Source: an uncultured Alistipes sp. (GTDB lineage: Bacteria; Bacteroidota; Bacteroidia; Bacteroidales; Rikenellaceae). From it: 64,000 bases of DNA. This document shows, one piece after another, positions 26,412-36,176 of this stretch (position 1 is the first letter of the stretch; each line of letters starts with the position of its first letter). Where the stretch lies: positions 62,001-126,000 of the forward strand of contig CALUKI010000008.1 of the NCBI GenBank assembly GCA_944321175.1, written 5' to 3'. The notes under the pieces are model-generated. The model was not told where the DNA came from, made no database searches, and worked only from the letters and a program-made list of their open reading frames with translations. The position numbers and the translations under genes were made by a program.

Positions 26412-27010
26412 TGAGGGTCGGAGTGACGGGCGGCATCGGCAGCGGCAAAAGCACCGTGTGCCGGATGCTGGGTGAACGGGGCGTTCCGGTTTACGACAGC
26501 GATGCCGCCGCCAAACGTCTGATGAATGAGGATCCGGCATTGCGAGCGGCGCTTGTCGAGGCATTCGGTGCGGCGGCGTTTCGCGACGGGGCGCTCGACC
26601 GGCACTATCTGGCGGAGCGTGTCTTCAGCGATCCGCAGCAGTTGCGGCGTCTCGAAGCGTTGGTTCATCCCTGTGTGAAACGGGATTTCGCCCGTTGGGC
26701 CGAGTCGCATGCCGATGCGGATTATGTCGTATTGGAGTGCGCGATTCTCTATGAATCGGGGATGGATGCCTGTGTGGATCGGGTTGTGGCGGTCGTCGCG
26801 CCCGAGGAGATACGGCTTGTACGCGTGAATGCCCGTGACGGCGCAACGGCCGATGAGATCCGCCGCCGCATGGCTGCGCAGCTCTCCGATGACGAGTTGT
26901 GCGCGCGGGCGGATCTGACGCTTGTGAATATCAATCGGGAGGATCTGGCTGCCGATGTGGCCGAATGCGACCGCCGATTCCGCTATGAAGCAGCACGAAA
27001 TAGATCTTGA
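26408..27010 (+). CDS. coaE: Dephospho-CoA kinase
   Basis: A 200-residue P-loop kinase that phosphorylates dephospho-CoA, the last step of coenzyme A synthesis in the cytoplasm. Walker A GGIGSGKST starts at about residue 9. YDSDAAAKRLM carries the conserved Asp near the substrate site, and HPCVKRDFARW and LECAILYESG follow the family order. Length is standard. The ATG overlaps the end of the YbbR-like gene, and folP starts inside its 3' end, so translation of the three is probably coupled. Confidence 0.95.
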   Translation: MMRVGVTGGIGSGKSTVCRMLGERGVPVYDSDAAAKRLMNEDPALRAALVEAFGAAAFRDGALDRHYLAERVFSDPQQLRRLEALVHPCVKRDFARWAESHADADYVVLECAILYESGMDACVDRVVAVVAPEEIRLVRVNARDGATADEIRRRMAAQLSDDELCARADLTLVNINREDLAADVAECDRRFRYEAARNRS

Positions 27011-27827
27011 CCTTTCGCGACGGCGGGTCATGACAATCGTCAATGTCACGCCCGACTCGTTCTTTGCCGGCAGCCGCACGCCCGACTGGCTGGCCATCGA
27101 ACGCCGTGTGCGCGATGCCGTAGCGTGCGGCGCTTCGATCATCGACGTAGGCGGTTATTCGTCACGCCCCGGCGCCGACGAGGTTCCGCCCGACGAAGAG
27201 TGGCGGCGGGTTGATCTGGGTATCGGCGCCGTGCGGGCCTTGTCGCCCGATCTGCCCGTTTCGGTCGATACCTTCCGGTCGAGCGTGGCGGCCCGCGCCA
27301 TCCGCAAATACGGCAAGGTCATCATCAACGACATCTCGGCCGGAGAGCTGGATCCGCTGCTGATCGACGTGGCGGCGAAGTACGATGTCCCCTATGTGGC
27401 GATGCACATGCGCGGCACGCCGGAGACGATGCAGTCGCTGACCGGTTACAGGGATGTCGCGGCGGAGGTGGCGGACTATTTCCGTGAACGCACGGCGCTG
27501 TTGCGCGAACGCGGTGTACGCCGCATCATCATCGATCCGGGATTCGGTTTTGCCAAAACGCTCGAACAGAATTACGAGTTGCTGCACGGCCTGCATCGCC
27601 TTTGTGAACTGGGCTATCCCGTGTTGGCGGGGCTTTCGCGCAAATCGATGATCTATAAACTTCTGAATACGACGCCCGACAAGGCGCTCAACGGTACGAC
27701 GGCACTGCATTGGGAGTGCCTGCGGCAGGGGGCCGCGATCCTGCGGGTGCACGATACGCGCGAAGCGGTGGAAGTGGTGCGTCTGTTCGAACAATTCACT
27801 CAAGCTGGATGGAACGGAAAACAATGA
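26985..27827 (+). CDS. folP: Dihydropteroate synthase
   Basis: A 280-residue TIM-barrel enzyme that joins p-aminobenzoate to the pterin diphosphate in folate synthesis and is the sulfonamide target. Family signatures are intact: [10 protein letters not shown] (about 18-27), [13 protein letters not shown] (about 52-64), [18 protein letters not shown] and GLSRKSM. Start MKQHEIDL at 26985 overlaps coaE by 26 bases; a start further upstream would enlarge the overlap with no family support. It ends in a TGA that overlaps the ATG of the next gene (ATGA). Confidence 0.95.
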   Translation: MKQHEIDLDLSRRRVMTIVNVTPDSFFAGSRTPDWLAIERRVRDAVACGASIIDVGGYSSRPGADEVPPDEEWRRVDLGIGAVRALSPDLPVSVDTFRSSVAARAIRKYGKVIINDISAGELDPLLIDVAAKYDVPYVAMHMRGTPETMQSLTGYRDVAAEVADYFRERTALLRERGVRRIIIDPGFGFAKTLEQNYELLHGLHRLCELGYPVLAGLSRKSMIYKLLNTTPDKALNGTTALHWECLRQGAAILRVHDTREAVEVVRLFEQFTQAGWNGKQ

Positions 27828-28474
27828 TACGGGCCGAAGGGCTTCGGAAATGTTACGGTGCATTGACCGTATTGCAGGATGTTTCGCTGGAGGTGGCACG
27901 CGGCGAGCTGGTATCGGTCGTGGGTGCGAGCGGCGCCGGCAAGACGACGCTGTTGCAGATATTGGGGTCGTTGTCGCAGCCTGACGGCGGACGTGTCGAG
28001 GTGGACGGCACCGACCTCTTCGCATTGGGGGATCGGGCGTTGTCGGAGTTCCGCAACCGGCGGATCGGTTTTGTCTTTCAGTTCCACCACCTGCTGCCCG
28101 AATTCACCGCTTTGGAGAATGTCTGCCTGCCGGGACTCATCGGCGGGCGCGATCGCCGCGAGGTGGAGGCGCAGGCCGTCGAACTGCTTGACATGATGGG
28201 CCTTTCCGCACGCTGCGACCATAAACCTGCGGAGTTGTCGGGCGGCGAGCAGCAGCGGACGGCGATTGCCCGTGCCCTGATCAACACACCGGCGGTGCTG
28301 CTGGCCGACGAACCGTCGGGAAACCTCGATTCGACAAACCGCGAGGAGATTCACCGGCTCTTTTTCGAACTGCGCGAGCGGTTCGGGCAGACCGTCGTCA
28401 TCGTCACGCACGATGAGCGGCTTGCGGCGCGTGCCGACCGGATGATCACGATGCGTGACGGCCGGATCGTCTGA
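27824..28474 (+). CDS. ABC transporter ATP-binding protein, LolD type
   Basis: A 216-residue ATPase subunit of the LolD/MacB-type family. Walker [10 protein letters not shown] (about 36-44), the Q-loop in [18 protein letters not shown], signature LSGGEQQR, Walker [13 protein letters not shown] and switch histidine VTHD are all present. The sequence around the Q-loop is typical of LolD, which powers release of lipoproteins from the inner membrane to LolA. No permease gene (LolC/E) is adjacent, so the partner must be elsewhere. The start is fixed by the ATGA overlap with folP. Confidence 0.85.
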   Translation: MIRAEGLRKCYGALTVLQDVSLEVARGELVSVVGASGAGKTTLLQILGSLSQPDGGRVEVDGTDLFALGDRALSEFRNRRIGFVFQFHHLLPEFTALENVCLPGLIGGRDRREVEAQAVELLDMMGLSARCDHKPAELSGGEQQRTAIARALINTPAVLLADEPSGNLDSTNREEIHRLFFELRERFGQTVVIVTHDERLAARADRMITMRDGRIV

Positions 28475-28598
28475 GTGAGGGCCTGTGAGCGATTTCGACG
28501 ACCGCACGGGCGTTGCAGGGTGCCGATCCGGCACCGGCAGCGGAACGGGCGAATGCGGGGACGGCGGTAAATCCGGAACGATGAGGGGGCGTGGAGCA

Positions 28599-29372
28599 AT
28601 GGAGCATGCGGAGCTGCGGGAGCTGCTCGATGAACTGTGGGACCGTTACGACCGGGAAGAGTTCATCGCGGAGGATCCCGTCGCGGTGCCGCACCGTTTC
28701 ACGACGCGCGACGATCGGGAGATAGCGGGGTTCCTCGTTGCGACGATCGCATGGGGCAGCCGTCCGATGATCGTCCGCAATGGCCTGCGCATGATGCATT
28801 TCCTCGACGATGCGCCGCATGATTTCGTCATGAACGCTTCGGAACGGGAGCTGGCGATGCTGCAGCCGTTCGTGCACCGCACCTTCAACGGCAGCGACCT
28901 GATCCATTTCGTGCGGGCGATCCGTGCAATGTATGCGGAATATGGCGGCCTGGGCCGGTTTGTCGAGTCGCGTTATGCCGCGACGGGCGATATGCGGGTG
29001 GTGCTGGCCGATTTCCGGCGGGCATTCTTCTCAATTGCCCATCCGGTACGGTGTGAAAAGCATCTGGCCTGCATCGATCGGGGTGCTTCGTGCAAACGGC
29101 TGAACATGTATTTCCGATGGTTCGTGCGGTGCGACGGGCGCGGGGTTGATTTCGGACTGTGGCGGTCGGTTCCGATGTCGGCGCTCTATCTGCCCCTCGA
29201 CCTGCATACGGGACGTGTGGGGCGGGCCCTGGGGCTGCTCGGACGACGCCAGAACGACTGGCGGGCCGTCGAAGAGATTACCGCACGGTTGCGGGAGCTG
29301 GATCCCGACGATCCGGTGCGTTACGACTTTGCCCTCTTCGGTGCGGGTATTGACGGCTTTGCAGGGCTTTGA
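28599..29372 (+). CDS. TIGR02757 family protein (conserved, function unknown)
   Basis: A 257-residue cytoplasmic protein that fits TIGR02757: a start of helical LRELLDELWDRYD, VPHRFTTRDDREIAGFLVATIAWGSR, then RRAFFSIAHPVRCEKHLACIDRG and SAKR-like SCKRLNMYFRWFVR, and a C-terminal DLHTGRVGRALGLL. The layout (helix-rich with a conserved R-W and D motif) recalls helix-hairpin-helix DNA glycosylases, but no activity is assigned. Start 28599 (MEHAEL) gives the family length; a GTG at 28485 in frame gives a Gly/Arg-rich extension without support. It lies 124 bases after the LolD-type gene. Confidence 0.8.
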   Translation: MEHAELRELLDELWDRYDREEFIAEDPVAVPHRFTTRDDREIAGFLVATIAWGSRPMIVRNGLRMMHFLDDAPHDFVMNASERELAMLQPFVHRTFNGSDLIHFVRAIRAMYAEYGGLGRFVESRYAATGDMRVVLADFRRAFFSIAHPVRCEKHLACIDRGASCKRLNMYFRWFVRCDGRGVDFGLWRSVPMSALYLPLDLHTGRVGRALGLLGRRQNDWRAVEEITARLRELDPDDPVRYDFALFGAGIDGFAGL

Positions 29373-29441
29373 ACTGCGGGGCCGATCGGGACTTGCGGAG
29401 GAAGAAGGTGTTTTTTGCCGTCGAGGCATGTTGGACAGACG

Positions 29442-30152
29442 ATGACGATGTTCCGATTCAAACAATTCACGATCGAACAGGATCGGTGCGCGATGAAGGT
29501 CGGCACCGACGGGGTGCTGTTGGGCGCATGGGTCTCCTTGCGGCCTTCGGACTGTCGGCTGCTCGATGTCGGTACGGGTACGGGGGTGATTGCGCTGATG
29601 CTCGCGCAGCGCGCTCCGCAGGCGGAAGTCACGGCGATCGACATCGACGAAGCCTGTGCGGTGCAGGCTCGCGGCAATGCCGACCGTTCGGCATGGCGAG
29701 CCCGTATTACGGTCTGTTGTGCGCCCGTGCAGGATTATCGTACCGGTCTGTCGTTCGATCTGCTTGTCTCCAACCCTCCCTATTACGACCGTTCGCTGCT
29801 GCCGCCCGATGCGGGGCGCACGACGGCGCGCCATGCCGTATCGCTCGATTCCGCTGGGTTGCTTGCGGCGGCCGACCGGCTGTTGGCACCCGAAGGGCGT
29901 ATGGCCCTCGTCCTTCCGCCGCCCGAAGCGGAACGCTTCCGTGCGCAGGCCGCGGGACGTTTCGCCCTGCAGCGGCGGACGGATGTCTGGACGACTCCCC
30001 GCAGCGGTGTGCGGCGCTGCCTGTTGGAATTCGTGCGCGACGGGATGCCTGTCGGGGAGCCTGCGGCCGACCGGCTGGTCATCGAGGAGGCCCCGAATCA
30101 TTTTACGGAGGAGTACAAACTCCTTACGCGCGATTTCTACCTCAAATTTTGA
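29442..30152 (+). CDS. tRNA1(Val) adenine-37 N6-methyltransferase type
   Basis: A 236-residue SAM-dependent methyltransferase. Motif I DVGTGTGVIALMLAQ (about 41-55), an acidic motif II (AIDIDE) and the amino-methyltransferase NPPYY (about 106) define the TrmN6/YfiC family. It begins FRFKQFTIEQDRCAMKVGTDGVLLGAW, the usual opening. The enzyme methylates A37 next to the anticodon of tRNA-Val. Start MTMFRFK at 29442 is used; MFRFK at 29448 is equally possible. Adjacent genes are unrelated in function. Confidence 0.88.
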   Translation: MTMFRFKQFTIEQDRCAMKVGTDGVLLGAWVSLRPSDCRLLDVGTGTGVIALMLAQRAPQAEVTAIDIDEACAVQARGNADRSAWRARITVCCAPVQDYRTGLSFDLLVSNPPYYDRSLLPPDAGRTTARHAVSLDSAGLLAAADRLLAPEGRMALVLPPPEAERFRAQAAGRFALQRRTDVWTTPRSGVRRCLLEFVRDGMPVGEPAADRLVIEEAPNHFTEEYKLLTRDFYLKF

Positions 30153-30170
30153 GATCGGCGCGAAAAGCAT

Positions 30171-30178
30171 TATATTTG
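30171..30178 (+). promoter_or_regulatory. -7 box for the DUF4831 gene
   Basis: TATATTTG, a perfect TAnnTTTG, 18-24 bases before the two candidate ATGs. Confidence 0.65.
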
Positions 30179-30201
30179 TTCACCGACAAACTGAAATGCC
30201 T

Positions 30202-31101
30202 ATGAAATCGATTCTTTCGCTGCTGCTCTGTACGACGTTGTTCGTCGGAAACGCTGCAGCTCAAAGCACCCGCGTTTCCCGAACGGGACTCGTGGAAGAG
30301 AACGGATGTGTGGAGGTAATTGTTCCGGCGTCGCCCTTGGCGGTCGATCTGGTGGTCGAGAAGGAGGTCGTGACGGTCGGCCCTTACGCCCGTTATGCCC
30401 AGAAGTTCCTCGGTGTGCGCGGCGCGCTGAGCGACAAGACGCTCTATACGGTCAGGGAGGCGCGTATGGCGCTCTGTCCGGAGCGTACTCCGGCCGGAAG
30501 TCTGCTGCCGGCCGATCGGGTTCAGGCGACGAACTATCTGGGCGATGCCGAGAGTTTCTCGCGTGTGCCTTTCGACAAGCGCACACTGTCGGATGAATCG
30601 TTGGAAACGGCGGCCCGCAATGCCGCCAATACGCTCTTCTCGATCCGTCAGCGCCGCATGGAGCTGATTACGAGCGAGGCCGGCGAACATGTCTTCGGTG
30701 CCGGGCTGCAGGCGGCGCTGAAGGAACTGGACCGACAGGAGCAGGCTTATACGGAGCTTTTCCTTGGCAAACGGGTTGTCACGACCTCGGTCAAACGGGT
30801 TGTCGTAGTGCCCGATCCCGCCAAACAGAAATACATCCTCTGCCGTTTCTCCTCCGATCGCGGGGTGTTACCCGACAGCGATCTGACGGGTGAGATCGTT
30901 TTGTTGCAGCTGGATAAAGAGTCCGACTGTGCTTTCCCGCTGGCTCCGGCGTCGCCCAAGGCGGCGCGCACGGCGACCTATCGTGTTGCGGCCGAAGTGG
31001 CCTGCACGGTCTATTGCGGAACGAATGTCGTAAGCCGGACGACCCTGCCGCTCTTCGAGTTCGGGCGGGATGTCACGGTGGCGCTGCCCGGCAAGAAGTG
31101 A
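30202..31101 (+). CDS. DUF4831 family exported protein
   Basis: A 299-residue protein with a signal peptide cleaved near AAAQS (about residue 20). It fits the Bacteroidota DUF4831 family: an N-terminal beta domain (YVEVI-like CVEVIVPASPLAVDLVVEKEV, GPYARYAQKFLGV), then a helical hairpin rich in charge (NAANTLFSIRQRRMELITSEAGE, ALKELDRQEQAYTELFLGK) and a C-terminal beta domain. Function is unknown; the location is probably periplasmic or outer-membrane associated. It has its own promoter, and its stop codon overlaps the next start by one base (TGATG). Confidence 0.75.
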   Translation: MKSILSLLLCTTLFVGNAAAQSTRVSRTGLVEENGCVEVIVPASPLAVDLVVEKEVVTVGPYARYAQKFLGVRGALSDKTLYTVREARMALCPERTPAGSLLPADRVQATNYLGDAESFSRVPFDKRTLSDESLETAARNAANTLFSIRQRRMELITSEAGEHVFGAGLQAALKELDRQEQAYTELFLGKRVVTTSVKRVVVVPDPAKQKYILCRFSSDRGVLPDSDLTGEIVLLQLDKESDCAFPLAPASPKAARTATYRVAAEVACTVYCGTNVVSRTTLPLFEFGRDVTVALPGKK

Positions 31102-31739
31102 TGGAGAACCACACGGCACGCATGGCGGCGCTCTTAGGCGAGTTGCGCCGCGAGATGAACGGCGCGGTCGTCGAGTCGATGCAGCGCGGCGAGGGCGGCT
31201 ACGGATTGAATTACGGGGTATGCATCCCCACGATTCGCGCGATCGCCGCCCGTGTGGGGACGGATCACCCCTTTGCACGCTTTCTCTATCGGCAGGATGT
31301 CCGTGAACTCCGTATGGCGGCTCTGACGATTGCCGATCCGCAGGCCGTAACGACTGCCGAACTCGACGCGTGGTTCTGCGGCCGTATGCCGGAGGAGCTG
31401 ATGGAGGAGTTGGCGCTGCGGCTTCTGAGCCGGTGTCGGATGCCGGTGCTGGAGGCGTTGCGTGACGGCTGGTTGCGGAAGGGGTGTGCGGCACAACGAT
31501 ATACGGCGCTGATGGCCCTGGCGCGCTGTCGTGATTTCGATGCGGCGCCGGTTGCGGGGATTCTTCCCGAAATTCTTGCGGCATATCCCGACGATCTGCG
31601 TCTGGCGCGCGGAGCGGCGGCATTTCTGCAGGCTGCGTCGCCGAAAATCGGTTCTGAAACCTTGAACGCGATGCTCGAACGGCTGCCCGAATCCTCCGGA
31701 GCGCGCTTTCTGCGCGAAGAGGTGGCGTGGCTGTGCTGA
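31101..31739 (+). CDS. DNA alkylation repair (AlkD-like HEAT-repeat) protein
   Basis: A 212-residue all-helical protein consistent with the AlkC/AlkD-like superfamily of HEAT-repeat glycosylases: GLNYGVCIPTIRAIAARVG near the start, then RELRMAALTIAD and repeated helix pairs. AlkD removes positively charged alkylated bases. The catalytic Trp/Asp pair cannot be confirmed by eye, and shorter Bacteroidota members may have other roles. Translation is coupled to DUF4831 by a one-base overlap, an odd pairing of an exported protein and a cytoplasmic one. A terminator follows. Confidence 0.65.
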   Translation: MENHTARMAALLGELRREMNGAVVESMQRGEGGYGLNYGVCIPTIRAIAARVGTDHPFARFLYRQDVRELRMAALTIADPQAVTTAELDAWFCGRMPEELMEELALRLLSRCRMPVLEALRDGWLRKGCAAQRYTALMALARCRDFDAAPVAGILPEILAAYPDDLRLARGAAAFLQAASPKIGSETLNAMLERLPESSGARFLREEVAWLC

Positions 31740-31845
31740 ACCGAGCGGGCGGAAGGGCTTCCGGTGCGTATCGCCGAAGGGCAGGCGAAACGACGTATGG
31801 CCTGGTGGCGGGCGGAATGCCGGATTCAGCGTATATCGAATAATC

Positions 31846-31887
31846 AGGACGACGGGTTCATCGCGATGAATCCGTCGTCCTTTGTTT
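31846..31887 (+). terminator. Terminator after the AlkD-like gene
   Basis: Stem GGACGACGG, GTTCAT region, then its complement CCGTCGTCC with one mismatch column, followed by TTTGTTTG. It separates convergent gene sets (radA is on the opposite strand). Confidence 0.8.
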
Positions 31888-31969
31888 GCCGGATGCTGGT
31901 CGGCCTGCGGGTGTATCCGGTTCATTGAGCCGGGCGGATGGTGTGGCCGTTCCCTCGATAGGCGTATGG

Positions 31970-33343
31970 TTACTCCTCTGGGACAAAAAGGGCGCGGGGC
32001 AGCTGGTCGATGCTGTTGATGGCGACGACTTCGATGTTCTTCGGCCGTTTGGCGTTCCTGCCCAGATAGCCTGAAACGATGATCCGCCGGAATCCCAGCC
32101 GTGCGGCTTCGCCGATGCGCTGCTCGGTGCGGGGTGCCGGGCGCACCTCTCCCGAAAGCCCGATCTCGCCGGCGCAGCAGATTCCCTCGGCGATCGGCCG
32201 GTCGTAGTAGGAGGAGATGACCGCCGCGACGATCGCCAGGTCAAGCCCCGGATCGGCCACCTTGAACCCGCCGGCGAAGTTGAGGAAGACATCCTTGGTG
32301 TACATCTTCATCCCCACGCGTTTCTCCAGCACGGCGAGCAACATCGCCATGCGCTTGTAGTCGAATCCCGTAGCCGTGCGTTGCGGCGTGCCGTAGGCGG
32401 CGTTCGACACGAGCGACTGCACCTCGATCAGATAGGGGCGTATGCCATCGACCGAAGCCCCGACAGCGATGCCGCTCAGCGGCGTTTCGTAGTGCGTGAG
32501 CAGGATTTCCGACGGATTGTCAACGGCCCGCAGCCCGTCATCCGACATCTCGAAGACGCCGATTTCGAACGTCGCGCCGAAGCGGTTCTTGATGCCGCGC
32601 AGGATGCGGTATGTCTGGTTGTTGTCGCCCTCGAACTGAAGCACCACATCGACGATGTGTTCCAGTATCTTCGGCCCGGCGATCGTGCCATCCTTCGTGA
32701 TGTGGCCGATGATGATGATCGAAGTCCCCGATCCTTTGGCGTATTTGAGCAGCGTGGCGGCGCACTCGCGGATCTGCGAGACGCTGCCGGCCGAGGAGTC
32801 GATCAGGTCGGTGTAGATCGTCTGGATCGAGTCGATGACCACCAGATCGGGGCGTTGCTCCTCGATCTGCGCCACGATGTTTTCGAGCGATGTCTCGGCA
32901 TAGATCAGGCACTCTTCGTTGCCGATGCCGATCCGGTCGGCCCGCATCTTGATCTGTTCGGCCGACTCCTCGCCGGAGACATAGAGCGTGCGCAAACCAT
33001 TGTCCGCCAGTGCGAGTTGAAGGCTGATCGTCGATTTCCCGATGCCGGGTTCCCCGCCCAGCAGGATCAGCGATCCCGGAACGGCCCCTCCGCCCAATAC
33101 GCGGTTGACCTCCGGATTTCCCAGATCGAGACGCGGACGGTCCGTGGCGCGGATCTCGCCGACGCGCTGCGGTGTCGTGCGCGGCAGCCCGGCGGTCATC
33201 GTCGCGGCAACCGTGCCGTTTGTCTTGGCTATCACCTCCTCGGTGAAACTGTTCCACTCTCCGCACGATGGGCAGCGCCCCATCCATTTGGACGCTTCGT
33301 AGCCGCACTCCTTGCAGAAATATGCCTTTTTGACCTTTGCCAT
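31970..33343 (-). CDS. radA: DNA repair protein RadA
   Basis: A 457-residue RecA-like helicase that drives branch migration in recombination. It has a four-Cys zinc finger (Cys 10, 13, 24, 27), an ATPase with Walker A GGEPGIGKST (about 96), the RadA-specific KNRFG motif, and a C-terminal Lon-protease-like domain with no protease serine (AAGEIGLSGEVRPA type region). Length and order are standard. On the minus strand it is followed by nothing further; rseP lies 158 bases upstream of its start. Confidence 0.97.
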   Translation of the reverse strand: MAKVKKAYFCKECGYEASKWMGRCPSCGEWNSFTEEVIAKTNGTVAATMTAGLPRTTPQRVGEIRATDRPRLDLGNPEVNRVLGGGAVPGSLILLGGEPGIGKSTISLQLALADNGLRTLYVSGEESAEQIKMRADRIGIGNEECLIYAETSLENIVAQIEEQRPDLVVIDSIQTIYTDLIDSSAGSVSQIRECAATLLKYAKGSGTSIIIIGHITKDGTIAGPKILEHIVDVVLQFEGDNNQTYRILRGIKNRFGATFEIGVFEMSDDGLRAVDNPSEILLTHYETPLSGIAVGASVDGIRPYLIEVQSLVSNAAYGTPQRTATGFDYKRMAMLLAVLEKRVGMKMYTKDVFLNFAGGFKVADPGLDLAIVAAVISSYYDRPIAEGICCAGEIGLSGEVRPAPRTEQRIGEAARLGFRRIIVSGYLGRNAKRPKNIEVVAINSIDQLPRALFVPEE

Positions 33344-33501
33344 GATCTCCGTTTTTCTTGAACCTTCGTTCCGTTATTCCGTCTCTGCAGCCTTCCGGCC
33401 TTTTCTGGCTTTCGGCCTTTTCCCCTTCCCTCCGTATTCACGCCCTGTCTGCTCCGTCGTCGGGCTGTGGGTCCGGCAGGAGGCGGTCGGGACGGAAGGG
33501 G

Positions 33502-34824
33502 CTATTTGATGAAGAAGCGGTAGATGTCGTTGCCGTTGGCATAGACGAGCAGCACCAGAATGATTGCCAGCCCGATGTATTGGGCCGTTTCGAGGAACCG
33601 GTCGCTCGGTTTGCGGCGGGTGGTCATCTCCCACAGCGTGAAGAGCGCATGTCCGCCGTCCAGTCCCGGTATGGGGAGGATATTCATGACGGCCAGAATG
33701 ATCGACAGAAAGGCGCACTTCGACCAGAAATCCTGCCAGTCCCACGCCGAGGGGAAGATGCTGCCGATGGCGAGGAAGCCGCCCAATTCTTCGTACATCT
33801 GGGTTTTGGGCTTCACGATCAGCTTGAGTTGTTCCCAATAGTTGGCGATCACATCGCCCGTGCGGCGTATTCCGGCCGGTATCGATTGCCAGAAGGTGTA
33901 TTCCCGCGTGCGCAGCTGGTAGTTGTGGCGGGCTACCGTGACTCCGATCTTGCCGTCGGCGTTGACCGGTACGGTCAGCACAAGCGTCGAATCGCCGCGT
34001 GCAACCGTAAGCGCCACGTCCGACGACTTGTGCCCGGCAAGCAGACGTGCGTAGTCGCCGAATTCAACGCATTTCTCGCCGTTGAAGGCGATCACCTCGT
34101 CGTCGGGCCGCAATCCTGCCGCCAAGGCCGAGGCCGACGCCACGCTGTCGATCCGGAACGGCGTGCGCAGCATCAGCATGTCTGCGTAACCCCCCGCACG
34201 CCGGAAATCGATCAGCTGCTGGAACGGTATCGTGAAACTCACCTCGTGTCCGTCGCGTTCGACGCACACCGTGCGGTCGCTCTCGGTGAGCAGCAGCGAC
34301 ATGGCGATTTCATTCACATCGTCGATCGGTTCGCCGTCGATGGAGAGGATCTTGTCGCCGTCCTCGAACCCCAGCCCGTGCGCCGCGTCATTGAACGTAT
34401 AGCCATAGACCGCATCCTCGTTGGCAAAATACTGGTCGCCCCATGTGTAACAGATGCCGCAGTAGATCACGATGGCCAGCAGCACGTTCATCACGATGCC
34501 GGCGATCATGACCAGAAAACGCTGCCATGCGGGTTTTGCACGGAATTCGTCCTCCTTGACGGGCTGTTTCATCTGCTCCGTGTCGAGGCTTTCGTCGATC
34601 ATGCCGGCGATCTTCACATATCCGCCCAGCGGCAGCCAGCCCAGACCGTATTCCGTATCGCCGCGCTTGAACTTGAAGAGCGAGAACCAGGGGTCGAAAA
34701 AGATGTAGAATTTCTCGACACGGATGCCGAAGACCCGCGCCATGATAAAGTGCCCCAGTTCGTGGATGCCCACAAGCAGGGTGAAAGCCATGAAAAGTTG
34801 AAGGATCTTGATCAGAATGTCCAT
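33502..34824 (-). CDS. rseP: Site-2 zinc metalloprotease RseP
   Basis: A 440-residue inner membrane protease. The first membrane helix carries HELGH (about 21-25), the zinc-binding catalytic motif. Two PDZ-like periplasmic domains (about 135-200 and 205-300) include DGDKILSIDGEPIDD and PDDEVIAFNG. The late membrane segment has NILPIPGLDGG, the second metal-ligand motif. It cuts membrane-embedded substrates such as anti-sigma factors and leftover signal peptides. Dxr ends 15 bases before its start, the common dxr-rseP operon. Confidence 0.96.
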   Translation of the reverse strand: MDILIKILQLFMAFTLLVGIHELGHFIMARVFGIRVEKFYIFFDPWFSLFKFKRGDTEYGLGWLPLGGYVKIAGMIDESLDTEQMKQPVKEDEFRAKPAWQRFLVMIAGIVMNVLLAIVIYCGICYTWGDQYFANEDAVYGYTFNDAAHGLGFEDGDKILSIDGEPIDDVNEIAMSLLLTESDRTVCVERDGHEVSFTIPFQQLIDFRRAGGYADMLMLRTPFRIDSVASASALAAGLRPDDEVIAFNGEKCVEFGDYARLLAGHKSSDVALTVARGDSTLVLTVPVNADGKIGVTVARHNYQLRTREYTFWQSIPAGIRRTGDVIANYWEQLKLIVKPKTQMYEELGGFLAIGSIFPSAWDWQDFWSKCAFLSIILAVMNILPIPGLDGGHALFTLWEMTTRRKPSDRFLETAQYIGLAIILVLLVYANGNDIYRFFIK

Positions 34825-34839
34825 ATTGATGTAAGATAA

Positions 34840-35991
34840 CTATGATTTCAGATATTCCCGGGCGAGCCGTCGTGCTTCGGCATCGGCGGCGGCGTAATCG
34901 TCGAGGGTCGGGCGGGCCGCAAAGGAGGCGTGTCCGAGCGCATGGGCTATGGCCCGCACGATCTCCGTGTAGCGGCAGCGGCCCGACAGAAAAGAGGCTA
35001 CGGCCACCTCGTTGGCGCCGTTCATCGTGCAGGCGGCCGTGCCGCCGCGCCGCAGCGTGTCGTAGGCCATGTCGAGCGCCGGATATTTCAGCCGATCCAC
35101 CTCGGCGAAGGTCAGTGTCGGATGTTCCGCGAAGTTGAACCGTTCGCGGGTATGCCGCGCCCGCTGCGGGAAGAGCAGCGCGTAGCTGATGGGCAGGTGC
35201 ATGTCCGGGGTGCCGAGCTGCGCCTTGATGGCTCCGTCCTCGAATTCGACCATCGAGTGGACAATCGATTGCGGGTGCAGCAGCACCGAGATCCGTTCGG
35301 CGGGCAGCCCGAAGAGCCAATGGGCCTCGATTACTTCGAACCCCTTGTTTACGAGCGTTGCGGAGTCGATGGTGATCTTGGCGCCCATGTGCCATTGGGG
35401 ATGTCGCAGCGCCTGTTCGACCGTGACCGTTTTGAGCGCTTCGCGCGGCACATCGCGCAGGGCGCCGCCCGAACAGGTTACGATCAACCGCCGCACGGGC
35501 GACGTTTCGCCCGCCAGACACTGAAAGATCGCCGAATGCTCGGAGTCGATCGGCAGAATGGGAGTACGGTGTTCCGCGGCCAGCCGCATGACGTAGTCGC
35601 CGCCTACGACGAGCGACTCCTTGTTTGCCAGAGCGATCTTCTTGCCGGCTTCGATTGCGGCGACGGTGGGCAGCAGACCGGCATATCCAACCAGCGCATT
35701 GACCACGACATCGACCGTTTCGGCCTTTACGACCTGCCGGATGGCCTCCGCACCGGCATAGACCTTGACCGGCATGGCGGACAAAGCCTCTGCGAGCGGT
35801 TCGCGCAGCGTCTCGTCGGCTATGACGACCGAGTCGGGCTGGAACTCCGCCGCCTGACGCGCCAGCAGTTCCCAGTTCCGATGGGCCGTAAGGGTCGTTA
35901 TTTCGAACAGCTCCGGATTCCCGCGCACGACGTCGAGCGTCTGAACGCCGATCGACCCTGTCGAACCGAGCAGTGCGATACGTTGTTTCAT
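34840..35991 (-). CDS. dxr: 1-deoxy-D-xylulose-5-phosphate reductoisomerase
   Basis: A 383-residue NADPH enzyme of the MEP isoprenoid pathway that turns DXP into MEP. It is the fosmidomycin target. The Rossmann motif LLGSTGSIGVQTL is at the N-terminus. NALVGYAGL, ALANKESLVVGG, PIDSEHSAIFQCL (metal-binding DSEH), DSATLVNKGFEVIEAH and HPQSIVHSMVEF follow in family order. Standard length. The likely operon with rseP links precursor supply for undecaprenyl and quinone synthesis to envelope proteolysis. Confidence 0.97.
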   Translation of the reverse strand: MKQRIALLGSTGSIGVQTLDVVRGNPELFEITTLTAHRNWELLARQAAEFQPDSVVIADETLREPLAEALSAMPVKVYAGAEAIRQVVKAETVDVVVNALVGYAGLLPTVAAIEAGKKIALANKESLVVGGDYVMRLAAEHRTPILPIDSEHSAIFQCLAGETSPVRRLIVTCSGGALRDVPREALKTVTVEQALRHPQWHMGAKITIDSATLVNKGFEVIEAHWLFGLPAERISVLLHPQSIVHSMVEFEDGAIKAQLGTPDMHLPISYALLFPQRARHTRERFNFAEHPTLTFAEVDRLKYPALDMAYDTLRRGGTAACTMNGANEVAVASFLSGRCRYTEIVRAIAHALGHASFAARPTLDDYAAADAEARRLAREYLKS

Positions 35992-36176
35992 TTCGTAGTA
36001 ATCTTAAGTCTTGGCAGTTGTCGTTTTACAAAATTGGTGCTTTCCTTCCGCCGCTCCCTGTCCGAGCGATGCGGCGCACGGAGTCGGGATGCGGCGACAC
36101 GTCGTATTTTTCGACGTCCGCTTGCAAATGCCCGACGTTCCGATTCCGTTTTTTGCCGGTGTTCCCTCCGTCATGC